DNA of 64,000 nucleotides from Oscillospiraceae bacterium (GTDB lineage: Bacteria; Bacillota; Clostridia; Oscillospirales; Ruminococcaceae), in the NCBI GenBank assembly GCA_024404915.1, contig JAKSPJ010000004.1, positions 1 through 64,000 of the forward strand, given 5' to 3'. The notes beneath the pieces are model-generated. The model was not told the origin of the DNA. It saw nothing but the letters and a program-made list of their open reading frames with translations, and made no database searches. Both the position numbers and the translations under genes were made by a program. Of the stretch, positions 17,352 through 25,828 are shown in pieces; within the stretch, counting starts at the first letter, position 1; each line of letters opens with the position of its first letter.

Positions 17352-19715
17352 ATGCATGTCGATCTAATCACGAACACAAAAGCAACACCAAAAGTGATTC
17401 ATGGTACTGAAAACGGTAAGCGTACCGCCTGCGGAATCAATCTGCAGAAGCCGGAAAACATCGGTCTGTATACCGGTTCCGGTCCTATGAATGACGTCAG
17501 TCAGATGACCTGTGAAAAATGCAAAACTGTGATTGCAAAACACCTGATTAAAGAGTCCAATAAGGAAATGGCCGCACAGCTGAAAGAAGAACAGCGTCAG
17601 CTGAAGCGTGAAAGAAATGCTTCCAAGCATCACGCACCTGCGGAAGAACCGCAGCAGACTGCAAAGCCGACTCCTTCCATGCGAAAGGCGCAGCATGCCC
17701 AGGAACAGCAGAAGCCCATTGTCACTCCTCCGCCTGCACCGGCTGCACCGATTTCCATCCCGGCTCCGACACAGCCTGTTACACCGGCTCCTGCAGCAGC
17801 GCCTGCTCCTGCACCGGTTCCTGTCAATGATGTTTTGTCCCAGTTCGCAATTCCTGCGACAGCACCGGCTCCTGCAGCTGCACCTGCTCCTGCACCGGCT
17901 CCTGTCAATGATGTTTTGTCTCAGTTCGCAATTCCTGCGACAGCACCGGCTCCTGCAGCTGCACCTGCTCCTGCACCGGCTCCTGTCAATGATGTTTTGT
18001 CTCAGTTCGCAATTCCTGCGACAGCACCGGCTCCTGCAGCTGCACCGGCTCCTGCACCGGCTCCTGTCAATGATGTTTTGTCTCAGTTCGCAATTCCTGC
18101 AGCAGCGCCTGCTCCTGCACCGGCTCCTGTCAATGATGTTCTGGCACAGTTTGCAATTCCCAGTGCAGCACCGGCTCCTGCCCCTGCACCGGCAGAGGAT
18201 GTCCTGTCTCAGTTTGCAATCCCGGGCTCTGTTCCTGCAAATGATGTCCTGGCACAATTTGCAATTCCTGCAACACCGGATGTTCCGCCGACTGTACCCA
18301 GTGCAACGCCTGCACCGGAGGCTGCTCCGATGCCTGCACCTACTCCTTTGAACGATGTGCTTTCACAGTTCGCAATTCCCAATGTGCCGACTTCCCTGCC
18401 CTCTATGGCACCCCCTGCATCCTCTGCGCCGTCAGCGCCTGCCGCTTCCAACGCAGATGACCTGCTGGCACAGTTCTCTATTCCTGCACCGAATGCACAG
18501 AAACCTGTGATTTCTCAGTCGGATGACATTCTGGCACAGTTCTCTATTCCTGCAACACCTCCTGTTTCTTCCATTCCACCTACCGTTCCAACTCTGGACA
18601 TTCCTGAGATTCCTTCTCAGATTGATTCTGCACTGCCGACACTGGAGGCAGAGGTGGATCTGGACAGAACTGCTACCGCAAGCAAGATGACCAGCGGAGA
18701 TATTGTGGATCTCTCCCCTGCTCCCACTCTGGACGATTTTGATATTCCTGTGATTCCTGCAGCTGCTCCTGCTGTCAACGTGGATCCGCTGGCAGATTTA
18801 CTGCTGATGCCAAATGAGGCTCCTGCTGCTGAATCTGCAATTGATGCACTGCCGGAACTGGCACCTATGCCGGAAATCAACACCGTTCCTTCTGCACCGC
18901 AGAACATGGCTTCTCCTGCACCTCAGCTGGAGCCAATGACTCCGCCGCAGATGGTACAGCCGGTTGCAGCACCTGCCCCGGCACCGATTCCGCAGCCTGT
19001 TGTTCCTGCATTGAATGTGCCTCAGGCACCCGTTCAGCCTGCAGTACCGCAGCAGCCTGTATATGCGGCACCCGTCATGCCCCAGGGCTATCCGATGCCT
19101 GCATATCCCCAGTATACACAGATTCCCAGCTATGCAGCACCTATACAAGGATATCCTTATCCTGCTGTTCAGCCGCTTCCGCCTGTCAATGCACCGTTGC
19201 CGAAGAACGAACCTGCTACACCGACACCTCTGTTTGTTGGCTATGCAGCTGACGGCAGACAGGTATTCCAGACCTTTGATGCACTTGGCAATCCGGTTCC
19301 GATTACAGAACCTGTATACAGCACACCGCCTGCAAAGACACAGCAGACACAGATTGTACAGCAGGTTCAGGCTGCAATTATCAACAACTCTGCTGCTGCT
19401 GCAAATTCTCCTGTTATGGATATGGATGAGCTTATGGCTTCCATGGGCATTGATGATCCTTCCAAGAAGAAACAGGATGAAGGCAAGGCAATCAACTTTA
19501 TGGAGTACAAGATTCCGGAAAAGAAGAAGAAGGCTCCTGCTCCGCGTCCTGCTTCTGCACAGAAAGAAGAGGCACCTACAGGCCCGATTTCTGCTGCTGA
19601 GGCAAAGCGCCGCAAGAAGGTTGACAAAATCAATAAGGATTTTGAAAAGCAGCTTCTTGCCCGTGGTATTGATCCCAAGACCGGCGGCATTATGATTGAT
19701 CCAAACAAAAGATAA
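17352..19715 (+). CDS. Zinc-ribbon, Pro/Ala-rich linear-motif repeat protein
   Basis: A 787-residue protein that I do not recognise. Residues 1-70 look like a small zinc-binding domain (His in VIHGTENGKRTACG, a lone Cys, then CEKC). Residues 70-110 are charged and probably helical (KEEQRQLKRERNA). Residues 140-420 are Pro/Ala-rich and carry ten copies of [DN]-D/N-[VIL]-L-[SA]-QF-[AS]-IP spaced by flexible PAPAP linkers. Residues 420-660 stay Pro-rich without the motif. The last 120 residues are charged, with MDMDELMASMGIDDPSKKK and a basic helix AEAKRRKKVDKINKDFEKQLLARG. There is no signal peptide or membrane segment, so it should be cytosolic. The layout suggests a disordered multivalent scaffold. 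It has its own promoter and is conserved-looking in codon use. Function unknown. Confidence 0.75.
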   Translation: MHVDLITNTKATPKVIHGTENGKRTACGINLQKPENIGLYTGSGPMNDVSQMTCEKCKTVIAKHLIKESNKEMAAQLKEEQRQLKRERNASKHHAPAEEPQQTAKPTPSMRKAQHAQEQQKPIVTPPPAPAAPISIPAPTQPVTPAPAAAPAPAPVPVNDVLSQFAIPATAPAPAAAPAPAPAPVNDVLSQFAIPATAPAPAAAPAPAPAPVNDVLSQFAIPATAPAPAAAPAPAPAPVNDVLSQFAIPAAAPAPAPAPVNDVLAQFAIPSAAPAPAPAPAEDVLSQFAIPGSVPANDVLAQFAIPATPDVPPTVPSATPAPEAAPMPAPTPLNDVLSQFAIPNVPTSLPSMAPPASSAPSAPAASNADDLLAQFSIPAPNAQKPVISQSDDILAQFSIPATPPVSSIPPTVPTLDIPEIPSQIDSALPTLEAEVDLDRTATASKMTSGDIVDLSPAPTLDDFDIPVIPAAAPAVNVDPLADLLLMPNEAPAAESAIDALPELAPMPEINTVPSAPQNMASPAPQLEPMTPPQMVQPVAAPAPAPIPQPVVPALNVPQAPVQPAVPQQPVYAAPVMPQGYPMPAYPQYTQIPSYAAPIQGYPYPAVQPLPPVNAPLPKNEPATPTPLFVGYAADGRQVFQTFDALGNPVPITEPVYSTPPAKTQQTQIVQQVQAAIINNSAAAANSPVMDMDELMASMGIDDPSKKKQDEGKAINFMEYKIPEKKKKAPAPRPASAQKEEAPTGPISAAEAKRRKKVDKINKDFEKQLLARGIDPKTGGIMIDPNKR
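17786..18160 (+). repeat. Coding tandem repeat, 81-bp unit
   Basis: The motif-coding blocks begin at 17826, 17907, 17988 and 18069, an exact 81-base (27-codon) period with near-identical DNA. A 63-base unit follows at 18132. High identity points to recent expansion and to length variation between strains. More diverged units continue to about 18560. Confidence 0.9.
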
Positions 19716-19724
19716 TGATAATTT

Positions 19725-19754
19725 GGAAGAGCAGTTTATTCAAACTGCTCTTCC
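19725..19754 (+). other. Intercistronic hairpin
   Basis: Perfect 13-bp stem GGAAGAGCAGTTT / AAACTGCTCTTCC with a four-base loop between the repeat-protein gene and the CPBP gene. No U-tract follows, so it is more likely an mRNA 3'-end stabiliser or partial terminator. Confidence 0.5.
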
Positions 19755-19775
19755 GTGTTATGAAGGAGTATTCGT

Positions 19776-20810
19776 ATGAATGAACAAAATATCAATACAA
19801 ATTCGGGAGAGATTACACAAGTTGCAGCTGCGGATTTGATTCCTGAAGCAAGACGTGCCTATTCACGTTCCATGCTGAATCTCTTTATTTATTCGATTGC
19901 TGCAATCATAGCGGTAAATATATTCGCTTTTCTCTTTCGCAGCCAACTACAGGATAATATCGCATTAAGCTATATTATATCCTTTGGTTCCATGTATCTC
20001 ATTGCCTTTCCGATTTATCTTCTCGTAAGCAAAAAGGTTCCCGCCTCCCCACCGTCCCAGGAATACCAGATGAAGCCCCATCATTTTATCATGGCATTCA
20101 TCTGTATGGAAGGGCTTTGCATTGCAGGTAATTTAATCGGAACTGTCATCAACTTCATTCTTTCCCAGATTGTCGGCTATAACACATCGTCCACTTTCCT
20201 GATTGAAGGCGTTTTTGGCAATGCAAGCACAGTGTTTGTCATCATTGCAGTACTGATTGGCCCGGTGATTGAAGAAATCCTGTTCCGCAAGATTCTGCTT
20301 GACCGCATACAGAAATACGGCACTCTCCCTGCTCTTCTGATTTCCGGTATCACTTTCGGCCTGTTCCACGGCAACTTTTCCCAGTTCTTCTATGCCGCAT
20401 TCATCGGCTTATTCCTGGCATATATCTATCTTCGCACAGGAAAAGTCATCAACACAATCATCCTGCATATTATGATGAACTTCTGGGGAAGCGCAATACC
20501 AATGATTCTCCTGCATAAGGTGGATTCAGAAACCTTGGTAAATGCACTAACAAATAACGATATCACTTCGCTTGGTTCCTCACTCCAGAGCATGATTCCA
20601 TTCTTCATTTTCACTGCGTTTAACTTTATGATTGCAATTGGCGGCATTATCATGCTTTGCCTGAATGCATCCAGATTCAGTCTGCCGGAGAGTGAAGCAC
20701 CTGTTCCGAAGGGCAAGCGTTTCAAGACTTCTGTATTGAATATCGGATTCCTGCTGTTTATTCTCTACATCGCTTATGAATTTGTTTCTCAGCTCTTTCT
20801 GAACGGCTGA
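19776..20810 (+). CDS. CPBP-family intramembrane metalloprotease
   Basis: A 344-residue integral membrane protein with about eight hydrophobic segments from residue 30 to the C-terminus. The CPBP (CAAX/Abi) motifs are all present: EEILFRK (Glu-Glu and Arg), FGLFHGNFSQFFYA (zinc or catalytic His) and HIMMNFWGS (His and Asn). Such proteases cut substrates in the membrane and are linked to bacteriocin self-immunity or protein processing; the substrate here is unknown. AAGGAG lies eight bases before the ATG. It follows the repeat-protein gene by 60 bases and may share its transcript. Confidence 0.9.
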   Translation: MNEQNINTNSGEITQVAAADLIPEARRAYSRSMLNLFIYSIAAIIAVNIFAFLFRSQLQDNIALSYIISFGSMYLIAFPIYLLVSKKVPASPPSQEYQMKPHHFIMAFICMEGLCIAGNLIGTVINFILSQIVGYNTSSTFLIEGVFGNASTVFVIIAVLIGPVIEEILFRKILLDRIQKYGTLPALLISGITFGLFHGNFSQFFYAAFIGLFLAYIYLRTGKVINTIILHIMMNFWGSAIPMILLHKVDSETLVNALTNNDITSLGSSLQSMIPFFIFTAFNFMIAIGGIIMLCLNASRFSLPESEAPVPKGKRFKTSVLNIGFLLFILYIAYEFVSQLFLNG

Positions 20811-20864
20811 TGATTCCGGAAAAATAGACCATGACAGAAAAAAGGCACCAATTCATCAGGTACT

Positions 20865-20932
20865 ATTAAAGAAGTTTTTTCTTCTGAAGATAAGGTTGTG
20901 TAACCGAAAGGTTACGCAGCCTTTCTTTTTTT
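20865..20932 (+). terminator. Terminator, recombinase-type repeat copy 1
   Basis: Stem AAGGTTGTGTAACC / GGTTACGCAGCCTT with a GAAA loop and TCTTTTTTT behind it. The hairpin and the bases before it (AAAGAAGT...TCTGAAGAT) match copies at 44235-44303 and 57785-57871. It ends the CPBP transcript. The remainder of 20933-21030 holds nothing recognisable. Confidence 0.85.
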
Positions 20933-21031
20933 GCAGAGCGTTTGATGCAGTTTTTTTTCCTTGACTCTCATTGCTTTTGTGCTATGGCAAATTCAGTATC
21001 ATTTCCGGGAAAAATTGCATGTTGGAACAAA

Positions 21032-21053
21032 AAGAGAGCCAATCGGCTCTCTT
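21032..21053 (-). terminator. Terminator of the Sel1-like gene
   Basis: Stem AAGAGAGCC / GGCTCTCTT, AATC loop. On the minus strand it is followed by TTTTTG. It lies 95 bases beyond the stop at 21149. Confidence 0.8.
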
Positions 21054-21148
21054 AGAAGTGACTATTCAGTTTTCTGCGGTATCCAGATACTTGCTGTAAA
21101 CTACGAATCTTTTTCATAGTATTCCATCGTATTCTTTCTTTTTTGGCA

Positions 21149-23038
21149 TTATGCCTTTCGCAGTATTTTTTTGTATCGTTTCATTACCAGAGGCAGTTCT
21201 GATTCCGTCTTCTCAAAAATGTTTGTGACAGTCACGACGGCTTCTTTTTCTTTTCCCATGACGACTACCTGGTCACCGGGTTTCACGTTGGGAAGCTCCA
21301 GCAGATAGTCGTAGGAGCGGCCACGCGGCTCGAATATGACAGATGCCATATGGTATTTCTTTGTGGTTTCTTTTGTGGGAAACGAGAAGCTGTATTCACC
21401 GGAGATGGAGGCAACCTCTTCGCCATTCAGGAAAAAGGTGTCATCCTTGATGCGGTCAAAACGAATTGTGCCAATCGGCTTTTGTACGACAGAAAGCTTA
21501 TAGTCCTTGACTGTGATATTCAGCGTTTCCAGCATGCCGACAAAACCACAGGGCAAATCTGTAATGAACATCTTTTCCGATTGTTCATTCGGCAGAGATG
21601 CAAGACGGATAGAAATCCTGAGCTTGTCATCCGTTTGATCTGTAATATGCATCTCAAACATACTATGCCGGGACAAATAATCTTCCAGGAGTGTATCCAG
21701 ATCAATATTGTGAGACTTGATATGCTTAGGAATACTTCCTGTTTTTCTGACACGCTCCAAAGATTCCTGAATGCGTTTTGCAACGGAAACATCACCGTAG
21801 TAATCATACCGCAGCCGCTGACGGATCGCAAAATCTGCCTGAAGATACAAGTAATATGCGGAAATCAGTTTCGGCTCAGATATCAGGCCGATTTCCTCAT
21901 AATATCCCAGCCGGACTGCAGCATCAGCAAACTTGCAAAGGAAATCGCCGTGCTGCATATGCACCAGATTCTCCTTGTAGAGATCCCACACAAGAGAGCC
22001 TGCAAGCTTTTTGTTCTGCGGGACATAATATCCATTCTGCAGCATATCTGCCAGCTTATATCTGGACTCGTATTCTCCGCCTGCAGCACCAAGGGAGAAG
22101 TATTTGAACGCTTCTTCATATTCCGGCTCGCCGTTGCTGCAGCGGCCGTAATAAAAAATATATCCCAATGTATTGGCATAGAAGGCATCACCCGTCAATG
22201 CAAAGAGCTTTATAATGCAGTCTCTTGCGGTGAACCAGTTGCATTCATAGGCTGCATTACCGCCGTAACAGCCGTAGCCCTTATATCGCAGTGCAACTAC
22301 ATTATCCTTCTCTATCAATTGTTCAATGAACAGCCGATAGAGCTCCAGTTCCATCTCTGATGCAGTATTCAAGCCCTCTCCGTCCCCGAAGCTTCGCAGA
22401 TATTTCTGCTTTTCTTTATCGGTATATGTTCTCTTGAGAAGCGGTGTTTTTTCATTCTCAAGAATCGCATCAATCTTTTCCAACACAGCATCAGCAAATT
22501 CTGCGGCAGATTTCACATCATAATCCAGTCCCTCCAGCGCCTCATCAAAAAATGAATAGATATAATCGGCTCTCGTGGGGAGAAAACGAATCCCATCCGG
22601 GTTTATTTCATCTTCATACGCATTTTCTTCCGGCACAAAGCTGTCAGGTGTATGAAAGAGGTGGTAGCCAATCGGTTTAACCCATTCTTCAATGACCTGG
22701 AGCATTTCAGGATTCTTTTCCTTGATATTGCGCATTGCAATTCGGAGATCCGACAAGGAAATGACGATAGGCTTTGGAAACAGAAAGGGGGCCAGCGGTT
22801 CACAGAATTCCGGCATCTGAAACCAGGTGCGTTCAAAGTGCACGATTTCCATTCCTGTGAGCGAATCAATATAAAAGGGTTTGACCGGCGTCAGTCTGCT
22901 GATTGGCAGTTTTACAGTTTCATCGTATTCATGGACAGAAATCGTGGCAGTTTTTCCTTCCACGGAAAGGACTTCTCCGTAATATTGCGTTCCTTTGATT
23001 TCAAATGAAACAGAGGTATTTACTAAAGATTTTTCCAT
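21149..23038 (-). CDS. Sel1-repeat-like protein of unknown function
   Basis: A 629-residue protein. The start at 23038 is preferred because GGAGGG lies seven bases before it; an in-frame ATG 15 bases upstream overlaps that site. The N-terminus (VSFEIKGTQYYGEVLSVEGKTATISVHEYDE) looks like a small beta-barrel. The middle has Sel1/TPR-like units (ANTLGYIFYYGRCSNGEPEYEEAFKYFSLGAAGG; ESRYKLADMLQNGYYVPQNKKLAGSL). The C-terminus ends in another beta-rich stretch. Sel1 repeats usually mediate protein contacts. No signal peptide or catalytic motif is seen. It has its own promoter and terminator. Confidence 0.75.
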   Translation of the reverse strand: MEKSLVNTSVSFEIKGTQYYGEVLSVEGKTATISVHEYDETVKLPISRLTPVKPFYIDSLTGMEIVHFERTWFQMPEFCEPLAPFLFPKPIVISLSDLRIAMRNIKEKNPEMLQVIEEWVKPIGYHLFHTPDSFVPEENAYEDEINPDGIRFLPTRADYIYSFFDEALEGLDYDVKSAAEFADAVLEKIDAILENEKTPLLKRTYTDKEKQKYLRSFGDGEGLNTASEMELELYRLFIEQLIEKDNVVALRYKGYGCYGGNAAYECNWFTARDCIIKLFALTGDAFYANTLGYIFYYGRCSNGEPEYEEAFKYFSLGAAGGEYESRYKLADMLQNGYYVPQNKKLAGSLVWDLYKENLVHMQHGDFLCKFADAAVRLGYYEEIGLISEPKLISAYYLYLQADFAIRQRLRYDYYGDVSVAKRIQESLERVRKTGSIPKHIKSHNIDLDTLLEDYLSRHSMFEMHITDQTDDKLRISIRLASLPNEQSEKMFITDLPCGFVGMLETLNITVKDYKLSVVQKPIGTIRFDRIKDDTFFLNGEEVASISGEYSFSFPTKETTKKYHMASVIFEPRGRSYDYLLELPNVKPGDQVVVMGKEKEAVVTVTNIFEKTESELPLVMKRYKKILRKA

Positions 23039-23098
23039 AACAATGCCCTCCATGCAATGAATGCTTCTGAACTTGCTTTTGATTGAAATGATATTTTC

Positions 23099-23127
23099 AT
23101 TATATCATGATTTGAACTAATTGTCAA
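23099..23127 (-). promoter_or_regulatory. Promoter for Sel1-like gene
   Basis: Minus strand: TTGACA (23122-23127), 17-base spacer, TATAAT (23099-23104): a full consensus match. It is divergent from the promoter at 23236-23264. Confidence 0.85.
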
Positions 23128-23235
23128 GAATGCACACAATTTGTGCTAAGACTCACTCTGACTGCGCATTGTGTTTCCTGACATGAAAGAAGTGAGACAC
23201 AAAGCATGCCATCCACGAAACACGGATAAAGAAGA

Positions 23236-23264
23236 TTGACAATTATATCAAATTATGGTATGAT
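23236..23264 (+). promoter_or_regulatory. Promoter for SH3-type lipoprotein gene
   Basis: TTGACA (23236-23241), 17-base spacer, TATGAT (23259-23264). Confidence 0.8.
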
Positions 23265-23290
23265 AACATAGAGATCTGTAACGAATTGAG

Positions 23291-24229
23291 GTGAGAAATA
23301 TCAGAGAAAAACGAATCGTCATAGCGGCAATATTCCCCGCAGTACTGCTGACTGCATGCGGCACTGCGCCAAAGGATCCCCTGGAGCACCACAGAACCGT
23401 GACAGCAGTGTCACAAGTCAGCCAAACAGCTGTGTCACAGGATGGGGATACCATTCAATGGAATGAGAATGCAATGGACTTTCGCCTGCTGTTTGACCAG
23501 GAGCACAGTATGATTCCATGCAAGGCGGATGGTGTTGTATACGGCGCAGAAAGCATCACGATGTATGAGGCTGCAAATTCCGATTCCAGACAGCTGATAC
23601 GGCTTCCGGAGGGTGCACAGGTAAAAGTGACAGCCATGACAGTGCAAGGCAATATTTATAATGCCGCTGACCGCTGGCTGAAAATACGTGCGAACGGTCA
23701 TGAGGGCTATGTTCCGTCAGAGCATATTGCGCTGCAATGCAGTACACCGCAAAAAGAAATGAATATGAGGGAAAAAGCGGTGCTGGGTGTTTTGATGTAC
23801 TATCAGTCTTTATCGCTCTATGACCTGTATACAGCCGGCGGCGGCCTCCAGGCAAAGGGCTTTGCTGAAGAGTATGATAAGGAGCAGAGACAGAAGCTGC
23901 TGCCGGAAGAACTGACCGTTTCCCAGATACGGCAGGGTTTTCATCTGTATTTTTCATCCCGGTTTGAGGATATATTTGATACCGTATATGCAAGGCATGA
24001 CGGTGCACTGTGGGTGAGCAAAGGCGCAGGGGAAAAACAGCGTCAGGAAATGGATATCTGCTGTCTGACTGCCCAGGGAAACGGCTGTATTTATTATGAA
24101 ACAAGAACAGCAGAACAGAAAGAGAATCCCAGGCAGAATGCAGGTGCAAAAGAATGGCAGAAGGCTGCTTTTGTCATTGCATATGAAAACGGCATCTGGA
24201 AAACATCGGAATTGTATACAGGAAAATAA
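23291..24229 (+). CDS. Lipoprotein with SH3-like domain
   Basis: A 312-residue secreted lipoprotein. The signal peptide ends in the lipobox LLTAC (Cys near residue 22). Residues about 80-145 form a bacterial SH3-like domain (SITMYEAANSDSRQLIRLPEGAQVKV ... RWLKIRANGHEGYVPSEHI), a module that often binds cell wall. The C-terminal half has no recognised family. The first usable start is GTG at 23291, with only a weak site before it. The good GAGGTGAG ribosome site overlaps that GTG and would better serve an ATC codon at 23300, so the exact start is open. It is probably co-transcribed with GH51, 36 bases downstream. Confidence 0.75.
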   Translation: MRNIREKRIVIAAIFPAVLLTACGTAPKDPLEHHRTVTAVSQVSQTAVSQDGDTIQWNENAMDFRLLFDQEHSMIPCKADGVVYGAESITMYEAANSDSRQLIRLPEGAQVKVTAMTVQGNIYNAADRWLKIRANGHEGYVPSEHIALQCSTPQKEMNMREKAVLGVLMYYQSLSLYDLYTAGGGLQAKGFAEEYDKEQRQKLLPEELTVSQIRQGFHLYFSSRFEDIFDTVYARHDGALWVSKGAGEKQRQEMDICCLTAQGNGCIYYETRTAEQKENPRQNAGAKEWQKAAFVIAYENGIWKTSELYTGK

Positions 24230-24265
24230 TAATATCAGAGGGTAATCTTTGATTGAGAGGGTATC

Positions 24266-25750
24266 ATGAAAAAAACAGTAATTGATATACGTCAGTCCCA
24301 CATCATCGGGGAAACAGATTCCAGGCTGTTCGGCTCATTTATTGAACATCTGGGACGTGCTGTTTACGGCGGCATTTATGAACCATCCCATCCCCTGGCG
24401 GATCATATGGGGTTTCGTCAGGATGTTCTTGGAATGGTAAAGGCACTGCATGTGCCAGTGGTGCGCTATCCCGGCGGAAATTTTGTTTCCGGCTACCACT
24501 GGGAGGACGGCATCGGACCGAAGGCACTGCGCCCCAGAAAAAAAGAGCTTGCCTGGAAATGCATTGAACCTAATTGGATTGGAATTGATGAATTTCAGGA
24601 ATGGGCAAAGCGTGCGGAAACAGAAATTATAATGGCGGTGAATCTGGGAACCGGCACACCGGAAGAAGCAGGAAATCTTGTGGAATACTGCAACTGCGAT
24701 TATGATACATACTATGTACAGAAGCGGCGTGAAAACGGCTTTGAAAAGCCTTTCGGCATTCATCTTTGGTGCCTGGGCAATGAAATGGACGGTGAATGGC
24801 AGATATGCCGCAAAACCCCAGAGGAGTATGCGAGAATCGCTTGCGAAACTGCCAAAATCATGAAATGGACAGATCCCTCCATTGAGCTGATTGCCTGCGG
24901 CAGCTCTCATGCCGGCATGCCGACCTTTGGTGAATGGGAGCGCTGTGTTCTGCGGGAGTGCTATCCCTACATTGAATACCTGTCCATTCACAGCTACTAC
25001 GGCAATCAGAGCGGAAATACTGCGGAATTCCTGGCAAAATCTCTGGATATGGATGCGTATATTCAGGAGACGGTTCGTATTTGTGATGAGATTCAGGAAG
25101 AATTGCAGGAAGAAAAAAAGATTTATCTTGCCTTTGACGAATGGAATGTGTGGTTTCACAGCAACGGCCGTGACAAGGAAATTGCCCCCTGGCAGATTGC
25201 ACCGCCTTTGCTGGAGGATATTTACACCATGGAGGATGCCCTTCTGACGGGCTGTCTGATGATGACGCTGATGCGAAATTGCAGCCGTGTGAAAATCGCA
25301 TGCCTGGCACAGCTTGTGAATGTAATTGCTCCGATTATGACCCGCAATCATGGCCCGGCATGGGCACAGACTATTTATTATCCATTCCTTCACGCTTCTT
25401 TGTATGGCAGGGGAAGAGTTGTGGAGGTCAGCTGTCAATGTGAGTCGTATACAACGGAATCCCATGCAAATGTACCGGAATTGGAGACGCTGGCAGTAAT
25501 ACAGGATGAAAAGACGCTGACGGTGTTTATTGTAAACCGCTCCGGGCAGAATTCATATCAGACAGAATTTCATGGCACGGAAGGGTATCAGCTGGAATCG
25601 CATATTGCCATGTATCATGATGATATCAAAGCGGAAAATACAGAGGCTTGCCCCGATGCAGTTACACCATGTATTGTTGAGCCGCAAAACAGAGGCATTC
25701 TGATGCCCTATTCCTGGAATGTACTGCGCTTTCTGTCCCGGACAGAATAA
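24266..25750 (+). CDS. GH51 alpha-L-arabinofuranosidase, cytoplasmic
   Basis: A 494-residue GH51 enzyme that removes arabinofuranose from arabinoxylan or arabinan oligosaccharides. The family opening (FGSFIEHLGRAVYGGIYEPSHP), the RYPGGNFVSGYHWEDGIGP block, the acid/base Glu in LWCLGNEMDGEWQ and the nucleophile region FDEWNVWF are intact. Length is typical and there is no signal peptide, so it acts inside the cell on imported oligomers. That complements the secreted GH127 and GH43 further on. GAGAGGG precedes the ATG. Confidence 0.95.
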   Translation: MKKTVIDIRQSHIIGETDSRLFGSFIEHLGRAVYGGIYEPSHPLADHMGFRQDVLGMVKALHVPVVRYPGGNFVSGYHWEDGIGPKALRPRKKELAWKCIEPNWIGIDEFQEWAKRAETEIIMAVNLGTGTPEEAGNLVEYCNCDYDTYYVQKRRENGFEKPFGIHLWCLGNEMDGEWQICRKTPEEYARIACETAKIMKWTDPSIELIACGSSHAGMPTFGEWERCVLRECYPYIEYLSIHSYYGNQSGNTAEFLAKSLDMDAYIQETVRICDEIQEELQEEKKIYLAFDEWNVWFHSNGRDKEIAPWQIAPPLLEDIYTMEDALLTGCLMMTLMRNCSRVKIACLAQLVNVIAPIMTRNHGPAWAQTIYYPFLHASLYGRGRVVEVSCQCESYTTESHANVPELETLAVIQDEKTLTVFIVNRSGQNSYQTEFHGTEGYQLESHIAMYHDDIKAENTEACPDAVTPCIVEPQNRGILMPYSWNVLRFLSRTE

Positions 25751-25762
25751 CAATTATTAAAA

Positions 25763-25798
25763 AAATGCCTCGTAACCGGGTTGGGTTACGGGGCATTT
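25763..25798. terminator. Bidirectional terminator between GH51 and hydF
   Basis: Stem AAATGCCTCGTAACC / GGTTACGGGGCATTT with A-rich and T-rich flanks on both strands. It can end both converging genes. Confidence 0.8.
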
Positions 25799-25828
25799 CT
25801 GATTTCGATGTTTTATAAAAATATGCTT

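Noticed and set aside
17364..18257. Minus-strand Cys/Arg-rich frame opposite the repeat protein
   Set aside because: It is the complement of the tandem repeat; the repeated Cys-Arg-Ser text follows from the Pro/Ala codons on the plus strand.
17786..18560. CRISPR-like spacing of repeats
   Set aside because: The repeats are in frame, contiguous and encode a peptide; there are no unique spacers or cas genes.
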